From Flavitalea sp966112615 (GTDB lineage: Bacteria > Bacteroidota > Bacteroidia > Chitinophagales > Chitinophagaceae), in the NCBI GenBank assembly GCA_966112615.1, contig CBHWDO010000003.1, positions 295,003 to 359,002 of the forward strand: 64,000 nucleotides of DNA. The letters are read 5' to 3'. Below the pieces are notes generated by a model, which did not search any database, was not told the origin of the DNA, and saw nothing but the letters and a program-made list of their open reading frames with translations. This document shows, piece after piece, positions 17,118-25,381 of this stretch (positions within the stretch are counted from its first letter, which is position 1; each line of letters begins with the position of its first letter). Position numbers and translations under genes: made by a program.

Positions 17118-18434
17118 ATGAAATATTCATTCAACAGAAAAGCATCTAAACTTTTCATCGCAGCACTCGCTTTGGCACCAGTATTAGGTTTTAGCCAGAG
17201 CAAATTCGGAGAATTCTATGGCCGTCCAAGTTATTTCAGGCCACACGACAAAACTGGTATCAACGTATTTGAAACAACCAAAACTCCTGATTCAATTCCT
17301 TATGAAGGTCCAAGAGTTAGGATAGGAGCAGGTTTCACTCAACAGTACCAGAACCTCGATCATGAAACTACTTCAGGCCTGGCATTGTATGAAATGGGTC
17401 CTGGTTTTAACCTGGCACAAGCTAACCTGTTCCTGGATTTCCAGATCGCAGATGGTATCAGAGTAGATGTGACTTCATATATGTCTGCCCGTCACCACAA
17501 CGAATTCTGGGTAAAAGGTGGATATATCCAGTTCGATAAACTTCCTTTCAAAGGAGCTTTCTGGAGCAAGTTGATGGAAGTAACAACTATCAAAATCGGT
17601 CACTTCGAAGTGAACTATGGTGACCAGCACTACCGCAGAACTGATGGTGGTAACGCGATCTACAACCCATTCATCGAAAACTACATTGCTGATGCATTCT
17701 CAACTGAGATCGGTGCTGAAGTAATGTTCCAGAAAAAAGGTGTATTCGGATTGTTCGGAATCACTAACGGTACTATCAACGCTTCTACCGGTAAACAAGC
17801 CATAGACGCTACTGGTGATAACAAGAAATATCCTGCACTGTTAGCTAAAGTGGGTGTTGATAAAACTTTGGACAATGGCTTGAGACTTAGATTCTCTGGT
17901 TCAGGATACTACAACCAAAATTCACAACGTAGTGTACTGTATGCGGGTGACCGTACCGGTTCAAACTACTGGGGTGTTATTGAACCAAAAGGTGCAGATC
18001 TGAAAGCAAACTTCTCTTCAGGACGTTTTGCTCCTAACTTCACCAGGGACGTAGCATCAGCTATGCTGAATACTTTGATCAAGTACAAAGGCGCTGAATT
18101 CTTCGGTACTTATGAAACCTCAAAAGGTAAAGCACCAAATGAAGTAACCAGCCGTTCAATGAACCAGTTTGCAGTAGATGCGATCTATCGCTTCGGAGCA
18201 AAAGAAAATGTTTTTGCTGGTATCAGGTACAACACTGTAAACTGTGAACTTCCTGGATTGACTGATAAAGTTGATATCAAGAGAACTGCACTTGCAGCTG
18301 GTTGGTTCCTTACTAACAACGTTCTGCTGAAAGGTGAATACGTTTGGCAGAAGTACAACAACTTCGCAGCATCTGATATCCGCAATGGAGCTAAATTCAA
18401 CGGATATGCAATCGAAGCTGTGATCGGATTCTAA
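17118..18434 (+). CDS. Outer-membrane porin-like beta-barrel protein
   Basis: After a signal peptide (to about FSQS) the 438-residue protein consists of repeated amphipathic strands (VRIGAGFTQQYQNL, IRVDVTSYMSARHHNEFWVKGGYIQF, NVFAGIRYNT, LLKGEYVWQKYNNF) and ends NGYAIEAVIGF with a terminal Phe, the outer-membrane assembly signal. Overall layout resembles phosphate-selective porin O/P-like channels, though no specific substrate can be assigned. It sits between two yceI genes and is followed by its own terminator. Confidence 0.7.
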   Translation: MKYSFNRKASKLFIAALALAPVLGFSQSKFGEFYGRPSYFRPHDKTGINVFETTKTPDSIPYEGPRVRIGAGFTQQYQNLDHETTSGLALYEMGPGFNLAQANLFLDFQIADGIRVDVTSYMSARHHNEFWVKGGYIQFDKLPFKGAFWSKLMEVTTIKIGHFEVNYGDQHYRRTDGGNAIYNPFIENYIADAFSTEIGAEVMFQKKGVFGLFGITNGTINASTGKQAIDATGDNKKYPALLAKVGVDKTLDNGLRLRFSGSGYYNQNSQRSVLYAGDRTGSNYWGVIEPKGADLKANFSSGRFAPNFTRDVASAMLNTLIKYKGAEFFGTYETSKGKAPNEVTSRSMNQFAVDAIYRFGAKENVFAGIRYNTVNCELPGLTDKVDIKRTALAAGWFLTNNVLLKGEYVWQKYNNFAASDIRNGAKFNGYAIEAVIGF

Positions 18435-18464
18435 AAAGCAGTGATGATTCAAATAAGAAGAAAT

Positions 18465-18497
18465 GCCGGGTATTACAGAGGCCCGGCTTTCTTTTTT
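18465..18497 (+). terminator. Rho-independent terminator after the porin-like gene
   Basis: GCCGGG (18465-18470) / CCCGGC (18482-18487), followed by TTTCTTTTTTT. It lies only about 20 nt before the start of the second yceI gene, so read-through or attenuation would decide that gene's expression. Confidence 0.75.
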
Positions 18498-18516
18498 TAC
18501 ATTTGAAGCCAGTACA

Positions 18517-19098
18517 ATGAAAGCTTTGTTTTTCTTTTTTATACCAGTCTTCTTTATACAGGCATCGAAACCCTCCATAGAAAAATGGGTCATCGAAAAG
18601 AGCAGTGTATTCTCTATTGAAGGACGATCCAATGTTGCTCCCTACCAATGCAAGACCTCCGCATATTTAAAGAATGATACTCTCTTAATGATCAGGGAAG
18701 AAAACGAGTCGAAGCCACTGGTATTCCAGGGTGGACTTGAACTAATGATCAAATGGTTCGATTGTGGTCAGCAATTCATGACCAAAGAAATGCATAAGAC
18801 TTTAAAGGCTGATAAAAGACCGGAACTTAAGATCAGTATTGTACAGCTTGGTCGTTTTCATGATGAAGCACAACCCGTGAAAGGCCTTGTTGATGTTGAG
18901 ATAGCCGGTATCACCAAAAGAATAGATATTAATTTCCTGGTTAAACAACCTAATTCTTCCAATCTGTGTTTCCTCGGTACCAGGAAATTGAAATTTTCTG
19001 ATTTCAACCTCGTTCCTCCTGAAAAGCTTGCCGGGCTTGTAAAAGTTGAACAGGAGATACTTGTCAAATTTCAAATTAACTTACGCGCTGCTCAATAG
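18517..19098 (+). CDS. Second YceI-like periplasmic protein
   Basis: A signal peptide (MKALFFFFIPVFFIQASK) is followed by a divergent YceI domain: WVIEKSSVFSIEGRSNVAPYQC, a middle MHKTLKADKRPELKISI (the position of KYPTFTY in the first copy), and VKGLVDVEIAGITKRIDINFLV. It shares the overall plan with the YceI gene at 16475 but the two are only distantly similar and this one carries cysteines (C49 region, C77 region) that the first lacks. ATG 18517 is used because the upstream frame runs through the terminator. The next gene starts 6 bp after its stop. Confidence 0.75.
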   Translation: MKALFFFFIPVFFIQASKPSIEKWVIEKSSVFSIEGRSNVAPYQCKTSAYLKNDTLLMIREENESKPLVFQGGLELMIKWFDCGQQFMTKEMHKTLKADKRPELKISIVQLGRFHDEAQPVKGLVDVEIAGITKRIDINFLVKQPNSSNLCFLGTRKLKFSDFNLVPPEKLAGLVKVEQEILVKFQINLRAAQ

Positions 19099-19104
19099 AT
19101 CAAT

Positions 19105-19512
19105 ATGAAAAAAGTGATCCTATCCATATTTATTTCTTCGGTGATCCTAACCATCATGAGTTTCGTGATGCTGAAATTATCGATCTACCTCTTTCCCGGC
19201 ATTACAATGGAATACCTGAGCCCAGTGTTCAGGTCGGCTGGAAAAATGGATTGGTTGTACTATGTTCATCCGGTGATCATCAGCATTGCCCTTAAATGGT
19301 TTTGGGAAAGATATAAATCAATCTTTGAAGGACATTTTATCTGGCGCGCATTTGAAGTAGCCCTGGTATATGGCATCGTTGCCATGGTTCCGGTTCTATG
19401 GTTAACTTTCAGTGCTATTGATGTATCAGTGCAAATGATCCTGACATGGCTGCTGTATGGGTTCATACAGGCATTTTGTGCAGGAATTGTATTTGCTAAA
19501 ATGAACCCTTAA
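19105..19512 (+). CDS. Small integral membrane protein of unknown function
   Basis: 135 residues with about four hydrophobic helices (VILSIFISSVILTIMSFVML, YYVHPVIISIALKWF, EVALVYGIVAMVPVLWL, MILTWLLYGFIQAFCAGIVF). It follows the second yceI gene by 6 bp and so probably belongs to the same operon. I do not recognise a named family. Its 3' end overlaps the convergent BNR-repeat gene by 17 bp. Confidence 0.7.
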   Translation: MKKVILSIFISSVILTIMSFVMLKLSIYLFPGITMEYLSPVFRSAGKMDWLYYVHPVIISIALKWFWERYKSIFEGHFIWRAFEVALVYGIVAMVPVLWLTFSAIDVSVQMILTWLLYGFIQAFCAGIVFAKMNP

Positions 19513-20512
19513 GCATAGCAATTCTTCCATTACCACCTGCAAGCACAACCAGGTCTCCTTTCTTTGCTTTTCTTACCACGTGAAAACCGGTGGATGAAAT
19601 ATGCTTCCAATTATTTCCTCCGTCATTCGAAATATCTACTCCACTGGTACCACAGGTTAGCAGTTTCTTTTTTGATAAAAATTCTACGGAGCTTTTATAA
19701 CCTTTTGGAGGTGTTGATGGAGCCATCCAGGTATTTCCACCATCGTGGGAGTATAAACTGTTTTTATAGGATGAAGTATCAGCAGCAAAGTCACCCCCTA
19801 CAATGTAAATATGCTGTCCGCCTTTTCTTTTTTTCCAATCCAGAATGGCTACCGAATTTGCACCCGTGGTTTCTTTTCCCTGTATAATATCAAGCTCAGT
19901 TGGTTTGCCTTTGCTGAAGAATCTTGATTTGGTACCACCGGTTACAAAGCAAGCTTCATCAAGATCAAGCGCTCTGATATTTGTGCCGCTTGCAGCAAAG
20001 CATGCTTCCCCCTGTTGCACTTCTGGAAGATTTTCAACCAGTAATTCTTTCCAGGTATCTCCTCCATCAAATGTTCTTGCAACAAACATTCTTCCATCAA
20101 TCGGATCGCCCAACACTATTCCACTGCTGATGTTCCAGAATTCCATAGCATCCAGGAACATTCCTTTCTTTTCATTTCGATAAACTTCCTTCCAGTTCTT
20201 TCCGCCATCAACGGTTTTTAATATGATAGCAGGTTCTGCCACCGCAATGATCACTGCAGTGTTTTTATCAAATGCTTCAATGTCGCGGAAGTCTCTCTTT
20301 TCATGACCTTTCACCTGGTCATATTGCCAGGTTTTACCACCATCAACAGACCTTCCAACTGTTCCTTTGCTTCCACTGATCCAGATCACTTTATTATCCA
20401 CCACGCTCAGGCCTCTTATGGAAACCTTTGAAGAAGAATCCAGCATGGTAACCGTTTGCGACTTACCGACTGATACAAAGCTGATCAGTATTAATGTCAA
20501 TAGGATCCTCAT
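19496..20512 (-). CDS. Secreted BNR / Ycf48-like repeat propeller protein
   Basis: A signal peptide (MRILLTLILISFVSVGKSQ) precedes at least five Asp-box units of the form S-x-D-G-G-x-x-W (RSVDGGKTW, KTVDGGKNW, RTFDGGDTW, YSHDGGNTW, SNDGGNNW), typical of sialidase-like or Ycf48/photosystem-assembly-like beta-propellers. Many such Bacteroidota proteins are labelled oxidoreductase without evidence. Its ATG overlaps the stop of the upstream rhodanese-thioredoxin gene by 4 bp, so both are translationally coupled and likely act in the same envelope process. Confidence 0.8.
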   Translation of the reverse strand: MRILLTLILISFVSVGKSQTVTMLDSSSKVSIRGLSVVDNKVIWISGSKGTVGRSVDGGKTWQYDQVKGHEKRDFRDIEAFDKNTAVIIAVAEPAIILKTVDGGKNWKEVYRNEKKGMFLDAMEFWNISSGIVLGDPIDGRMFVARTFDGGDTWKELLVENLPEVQQGEACFAASGTNIRALDLDEACFVTGGTKSRFFSKGKPTELDIIQGKETTGANSVAILDWKKRKGGQHIYIVGGDFAADTSSYKNSLYSHDGGNTWMAPSTPPKGYKSSVEFLSKKKLLTCGTSGVDISNDGGNNWKHISSTGFHVVRKAKKGDLVVLAGGNGRIAMLKGSF

Positions 20513-21189
20513 TTCAATTGTGCTTTAAATTCATCCATGCTAACCAGTCCCTGCTTTCTCCAGGTTTCCTGTCCTTTCTTGTAAACGATAAAAGTTGGCA
20601 GACTTTCCACCTTCAACTCTTTCATCAGTGAAGTGGTTTCATCGGCATTCATTTTTACTATGTAAACAGCAGTTCCCTGCTCTTTTTCAAGTTCTGCGAT
20701 GATCGGGTCCATTTTTTTGCATGGTGGGCACCAGGGTGCTCCAAAATCAACAAGAACAACATCTTTTGAATTGATCAATCCTTTGTATTCTGATGAACTC
20801 ACTTCCTTTGTTACTGTGGTAGATTCAAATGGTTTGTCATTGGCTCTCCAGGAAACAAATCCTCCCTTCAGCTCAGTAACATTATATCCTTCTTCCCTCA
20901 GCTTTTTGGCAGCTGCAGCACTTCTGCCACCACTGGCGCAATAAATATAAACAGGGGTTGATTTATCAAGGTATTGGGTTCTTCTTGCAAATTCCTTTTT
21001 ATCCATCCAGTCGGCCAGCAATGAATTCTTTATAAATCCTTTCTTGTGTTCTTCAGGCGTACGAACATCCAGCACCTGGACCTTCTTTTCATTGATCCCT
21101 TTTTCAAATTCACTGGCATCAACTGATTGCTGTGCATTACCTGTACAGGAATACAGGAATGCCATTAAAATGATGATCAGATTTCTCAC
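20509..21189 (-). CDS. Rhodanese-thioredoxin fusion lipoprotein
   Basis: A lipoprotein signal ends at Cys15 (FLYSC). Residues about 25-118 are a rhodanese domain with the active-site loop CASGGRS (Cys84), which carries persulfide sulfur. Residues about 125-226 are a thioredoxin domain with the active site WCPPC (Cys154/Cys157) and the cis-proline segment SLPTF. The fusion should move sulfur or reduce disulfides on the periplasmic side. It is the first gene of a two-gene operon with the BNR-repeat protein, overlapping by 4 bp. Confidence 0.9.
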   Translation of the reverse strand: MRNLIIILMAFLYSCTGNAQQSVDASEFEKGINEKKVQVLDVRTPEEHKKGFIKNSLLADWMDKKEFARRTQYLDKSTPVYIYCASGGRSAAAAKKLREEGYNVTELKGGFVSWRANDKPFESTTVTKEVSSSEYKGLINSKDVVLVDFGAPWCPPCKKMDPIIAELEKEQGTAVYIVKMNADETTSLMKELKVESLPTFIVYKKGQETWRKQGLVSMDEFKAQLK

Positions 21190-21237
21190 GGTATCTTTTT
21201 TTTCAAATATAAGCTTATGACCAAATACAAAATAAAA

Positions 21238-21256
21238 CCCCCTGCAGTGCAGGGGG
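21238..21256 (-). terminator. Terminator-like hairpin (minus strand)
   Basis: CCCCCTGCA / TGCAGGGGG around a single G, followed on the minus strand by TTTTATTTTG. It lies 50 nt upstream of the rhodanese-thioredoxin start, so it would end a transcript from the 21.26-21.61 kb region or act as an attenuator. Confidence 0.65.
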
Positions 21257-21479
21257 CAATTCTTTCAGTCGACCAACCAGTTGTGTTTCTTCATCGGTAA
21301 CGGACATTACTTTTTCAAACTCTTATCCGGTCTGGGTTTTTAGGATATCGACTGGATCTTTCATAGAGATAAATGGTTCTGGTCTTTCATAAGATGCTTG
21401 GTCCAAACTAAAAAACGGTTGTTCGATATTGGTGGCTGATCTGTGCAACCTTTTGCCGGGAGATCGCCTGGTTCTCGTT

Positions 21480-21608
21480 TCATGGATATTGGAAACGGAA
21501 TTGGATTTCTAGTTCTGGTTTTTCGTATGATATTGAATCAACTGGTACAAATGTACAATCCTCTGAAATACTGTACCAGAGCAGATTTGCTAATTTATTA
21601 CACTTCAT
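21480..21608 (-). CDS. Possible small protein or remnant of a repeat peptide gene
   Basis: A 42-codon frame starting with ATG after an A-rich stretch, as in Bacteroidota leaders. It encodes MKCNKLANLLWY... and contains the block VDSISYEKPE. About 130 bp downstream, in another frame, a similar block LDQASYERPE appears before the hairpin at 21238-21256. No known family is recognised; it could be a decayed gene or a small precursor-like peptide. It lies in a 530 bp stretch that otherwise holds only two hairpins. Confidence 0.25.
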   Translation of the reverse strand: MKCNKLANLLWYSISEDCTFVPVDSISYEKPELEIQFRFQYP

Positions 21609-21666
21609 TTTTTACCCTTCTGAAATCGTAATTGGACGATTTGACAACGTTATATTCCCATAAAAA

Positions 21667-21698
21667 AATAGGAGATCTACGATGGCAGATCTCCTATT
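21667..21698 (-). terminator. Rho-independent terminator of the Xaa-Pro aminopeptidase gene
   Basis: Perfect 12-bp stem AATAGGAGATCT (21667-21678) / AGATCTCCTATT (21687-21698), followed on the minus strand by a T run (complement of 21660-21667). Confidence 0.85.
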
Positions 21699-21719
21699 GT
21701 CCACAAGTTATTAAGAATT

Positions 21720-23165
21720 TTAAAATCCTTTTTTCGCTGATTTTAACTTTGGTAGGTTGAAATCATCAAGCGCACTCTTTTCTGCGATCATCTTCTCAAT
21801 ATCCTCTGCTTTTCTTGGTGCAAAAACTGAAAGCAGTTCATAATCCTTCTCCTTGATCAGCAGATCGTCTTCAATCCGTACCGCAATACCCCACCATTTT
21901 TTATCGCAAGGACTATTTTCTGGGATATAAATTCCTGGTTCAATGGTGATAACCATGCCTTTTTTCAGCTTGCTATAAGTTCCCCTGTCGTGAACATCTA
22001 GCCCGATATGATGGCCCAAACCATGAGGATAATACTTATTCACTTCTTCTTTCTTGCTGATAATACCAAGTTTCAGCAGGCCGTTGGCAATGACTTCAGT
22101 AGCGGCCTTATTGAGTTCAGCCCAGCTTGCACCTTCCTTGGATAATTTAAATGCAGCTTCCTGTGCGTCATACACCAGGTTGTAGATGGTTTTCTGGTCG
22201 GCACTGAATTTTCCATTCGCTGGAACCGTGCGTGTTACATCTGCAGTATAACCATGATATTCAGCACCAACATCCATCAGCAGTAATTGCTGCCCGATCT
22301 TTGTCTTGTTGTTTTCGATATAATGCAGGATACATCCATTATTACCTGCACCCACGATTGAAGGATAACCTACATATTCAGCACCGTATTTCTTGTGCAC
22401 ATATTCATGCAGACCCTGGATCTCAGTTTCCGACATGTTCGGATGAATAGCTTTCATCACTTCCTGCTGACCAATACAGGAGATCTCAACCGCTTTTCTT
22501 AAAAGGTCGATCTCTTCTTCAGTTTTGATCTCACGGAGTTCAGCGGTATGTTTTAAAAACAGGTTGTCTTTGTAACGTTCGTCTTTTTTGAGATCAGCAG
22601 GCACTGCTGCTTTTTCTTTAAACTGCTGGATCAGGTCGTATAGGTCTGCATTGTCCCTGGTATCGGCAACATCGTTTGGAAGCCTGTCGATCAGGACTTT
22701 GCTGAATTTTGAAAAATCAAGTGGGAAGCTTTTGAATTCATTTCCATTATAGGCTGCTTCAAATCCGAGTTTGGTTTTTGCTCCTTCTGTTCCCAACCTG
22801 ATGCCTGTCCACTGTTCAGCCCTGGCATCTTTCTTCTGAACAAAAAGGATATCCTTCACCATCTTGCCATCAGGAGTCTGTTGAGGTTCCTTGAAAATGA
22901 GCAACATGGAGTTTGGTTCTTTATATCCGGAGAAATAATACATGTCCGGGTTCTGATGATAGATATAATCAACATCATTTGAAAAATTTCTGACAGGGTA
23001 GGAGAACACCACCGCCACTGAGTTATCGGGCATCCGGTTCCTTAATGAATCCCGCCTGGTAGCATGAAATTCTTTCTTCAGATAGTCTTGTGGAAGGTCC
23101 TGGTCCTGCGACTGTGCCATAACCGGCAAGGCCAACATTGCCAGGGCAAAAAGTTTTATTCTCAT
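21720..23165 (-). CDS. Xaa-Pro aminopeptidase (aminopeptidase P, M24B), exported
   Basis: A signal peptide (MRIKLFALAMLALPVMAQSQ) precedes the aminopeptidase P N-terminal domain (RRDSLRNRMPDNSVAVVFSY, NPDMYYFSGY) and a pita-bread M24 catalytic domain with metal ligands in LLMDVGAEYHGYTADVTRT, HGLGHHIGLDVHD, TIEPGIYIP and VRIEDDLLI. It removes the N-terminal residue from peptides with proline second, here in the periplasm. The start at 23165 is chosen for the signal peptide; the frame continues 8 codons further to a TTG at 23189. It is probably monocistronic. Confidence 0.92.
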   Translation of the reverse strand: MRIKLFALAMLALPVMAQSQDQDLPQDYLKKEFHATRRDSLRNRMPDNSVAVVFSYPVRNFSNDVDYIYHQNPDMYYFSGYKEPNSMLLIFKEPQQTPDGKMVKDILFVQKKDARAEQWTGIRLGTEGAKTKLGFEAAYNGNEFKSFPLDFSKFSKVLIDRLPNDVADTRDNADLYDLIQQFKEKAAVPADLKKDERYKDNLFLKHTAELREIKTEEEIDLLRKAVEISCIGQQEVMKAIHPNMSETEIQGLHEYVHKKYGAEYVGYPSIVGAGNNGCILHYIENNKTKIGQQLLLMDVGAEYHGYTADVTRTVPANGKFSADQKTIYNLVYDAQEAAFKLSKEGASWAELNKAATEVIANGLLKLGIISKKEEVNKYYPHGLGHHIGLDVHDRGTYSKLKKGMVITIEPGIYIPENSPCDKKWWGIAVRIEDDLLIKEKDYELLSVFAPRKAEDIEKMIAEKSALDDFNLPKLKSAKKGF

Positions 23166-23341
23166 GTGTATGATTGGTTGTAACTGCAATGTAAAATTCC
23201 CGACGTTAAATAAGAAATGTGTTTATAACAAATTGATAAGCGGCAAATAGTATTTTCCGAAGCACGGTTAGTAGAATTACCCTTTCTATTGTTAAACAGC
23301 AATATTTATCCTGTTCTACCGATTTTTAGGGGCTAATTGCA

Positions 23342-23995
23342 TTGACCTTGAAGGAGAATATTTCCATACTAACCATTTTAACCATCATATTTTTCCTGGC
23401 TCCTGCCATCGTGCTGACAATTAAAAAATTCTGGAGCGACCGGTTTCTGCAGCTTTTTGGCATTTACGGAATTCTTGCAGCATTGCTTAACCTGATGGAT
23501 ATTTTTAAAATTCCTTATCCTTTCATTGAAAAAACCAATGTCCTTTACAACATCCTTGATATCCCTTTTGTGATCCTGATTCTTTACCAGATCACAAGGA
23601 GTTCACTTGTAAAGCAGATGATGAAGGGATCCATGATCATTTATTTGATCCTGCAGGTTGGAAGCCTGGTAAAATATGGCTGGTCATATGAATCCATCAA
23701 ATACAGCCTTGGCTATGGATTGGTCATGATCATTATGTTCTCGGGATATCTTCTTTCCACCTATGTGAGAAAAATGAAACTGGGCAAACTGCATATTGCT
23801 CATATGATCCTGCTTGGTTCACTCCTGTTCAATTACGGATCATTTGTAGTGATCTACATATTTGATTATTATGTTGAGAATTATAATATGGCAGATAACC
23901 TGATGCTGTATTATGTTTCTTCGTGCATCTCAATGGCCATGGTTACTGCAGCCTTATTGATACCGGCTAAACTTGAGGTTTCTCACCAGGCCTGA
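23342..23995 (+). CDS. Multi-pass membrane protein of unknown function
   Basis: 217 residues with about seven hydrophobic helices spaced evenly (ISILTILTIIFFLAPAIVL, LFGIYGILAALLNLM, IPFVILILYQI, GSMIIYLILQVGSLV, LGYGLVMIIMFSGYLL, MILLGSLLFNYGSFVVIYIF, ISMAMVTAALLIP). No enzyme motif is evident. The start is TTG at 23342 or 23348; there is no nearby ATG. Its 3' end overlaps the convergent lamin-tail gene by 42 bp. Confidence 0.65.
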   Translation: MTLKENISILTILTIIFFLAPAIVLTIKKFWSDRFLQLFGIYGILAALLNLMDIFKIPYPFIEKTNVLYNILDIPFVILILYQITRSSLVKQMMKGSMIIYLILQVGSLVKYGWSYESIKYSLGYGLVMIIMFSGYLLSTYVRKMKLGKLHIAHMILLGSLLFNYGSFVVIYIFDYYVENYNMADNLMLYYVSSCISMAMVTAALLIPAKLEVSHQA

Positions 23996-25258
23996 GTTCC
24001 CGTTTCTCCACTGAATGATATAACTCTTTCCCTGCTGAATGGATAATGGGATCTTAAGATTAGTATTTCCTCTGCGTAGTAAATACTCCTGCTGGAATAA
24101 GATCCTTCCTGTAAGATCCATGATCCTCAGCTGATCGGCGGATGCCTGTTTTTTCTGAAACATTAAATTGATCATCGAACTGTTGATGGATTGTATCTGG
24201 AGAATCTCATCGTATTGATTGATGCTGAACCGCGGCCTGTCGCGCGGATTTAGTGGAACAGAAACGCAATTAAGTATGCTGAAAGTCAACGCCTGGAGAT
24301 CGCATCCATCCTGGGTTTCAACTACTACTTTGTATAATCCCGCATCAAGGTTCATTAGTTCAATATTTGTGGGAACTGAATCAATGCCGCTGCTATATGA
24401 ATCATATTGATTATAGATAGAATTGCTGTCAACATCCTTTGCCAGCGAATACCTCATTGGAAACACGGTGGAATAATTTGCATTGAGTATCTGGATTGAT
24501 GCTATTCCTTTTACGGTACAATCGACCGGTTGCACTGTAGTAACGGATGCAGTGAACTGGGGTGTGTTTCCGGTGGTGTTATTGTCTTTACCAGGGCTCT
24601 GCTGTGTATCTTTTAACCATCCGCAACCTCCGTTAACTTTTCGGGCGAAACTATTTGCTCTGCCCTGCGATTCGCCCACTCTTTCATACTTCACAGCCAT
24701 AGTATTCAGGTTGAAGGTTTTCGATCCACAACCGTTGGAAGATGATGTAGTGATAGTAGAAGAACTTTCGGGAATATCTCTCACAATGGCATCAATAATG
24801 TTGAGCGCCGGATCCAGTAATACAAGTTGTTCACTACCTCCACCTCCATCTGTCATAAATCCATCACCGGTGGTTGGAATAGGAGAGCTGATGCAATTGG
24901 AGCAGTTATTCCAGTTAAGATTTACCGGAACTGAAGGATTGGCTGAACCACAAACCAGTGGAATTGTGCTCTGGCCGGCTATAAGGTAGAATTGTCCCGG
25001 AAGTAATATGGTATTGGCAGGGATGGTAATGGCATAATCTCCATCGGTCAGGATATAACAGCCGATATTCATCGGACCCGGGCCGAAGTTGTATAATTCA
25101 ATGTATTCTGAAGTGACCGGACAGCTATTTCCTGGCCAGGCGAGGTATTCATTGATCAACACCCGTCCTTGTCCCTGGGAAAGGGATGATACCAGGAGGG
25201 TTATCAATACCATTAATACAGGCACTGATCTGTGTAATATAACAGATACGGCTTTCAT
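23954..25258 (-). CDS. Secreted lamin-tail-domain protein with T9SS sorting domain
   Basis: A signal peptide ends near SLSQGQG. Residues about 30-190 form a lamin tail domain (VLINEYLAWPG, SEYIELYNFGPGPMNIGCYIL, LLPGQFYLIAG), an immunoglobulin-like fold common in large surface proteins. A middle region of repeated beta structure follows, then a C-terminal type A sorting domain (LRIMDLTGRILFQQEYLL ... LVRNLKFSR) for type IX secretion. The product is expected at the cell surface; the molecular role is unknown. Confidence 0.82.
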   Translation of the reverse strand: MKAVSVILHRSVPVLMVLITLLVSSLSQGQGRVLINEYLAWPGNSCPVTSEYIELYNFGPGPMNIGCYILTDGDYAITIPANTILLPGQFYLIAGQSTIPLVCGSANPSVPVNLNWNNCSNCISSPIPTTGDGFMTDGGGGSEQLVLLDPALNIIDAIVRDIPESSSTITTSSSNGCGSKTFNLNTMAVKYERVGESQGRANSFARKVNGGCGWLKDTQQSPGKDNNTTGNTPQFTASVTTVQPVDCTVKGIASIQILNANYSTVFPMRYSLAKDVDSNSIYNQYDSYSSGIDSVPTNIELMNLDAGLYKVVVETQDGCDLQALTFSILNCVSVPLNPRDRPRFSINQYDEILQIQSINSSMINLMFQKKQASADQLRIMDLTGRILFQQEYLLRRGNTNLKIPLSIQQGKSYIIQWRNGNSGLVRNLKFSRYQ

Positions 25259-25381
25259 AATGAACAGGATCTTGGAATAGCTATACTAAGTACGTCAAAA
25301 AAGCCCTGAAACTTACTTGGAATGCAGGTTTTAAGAGGGAAACAGGTATAAACCCTTAAGAGCTTATCTGGGTTTTCATGA

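Noticed and set aside
21443..21631. 62-codon plus-strand frame in the 21.2-21.7 kb gap
   Set aside because: No leader, no family resemblance, and it overlaps the better supported minus-strand small ORF and hairpins.
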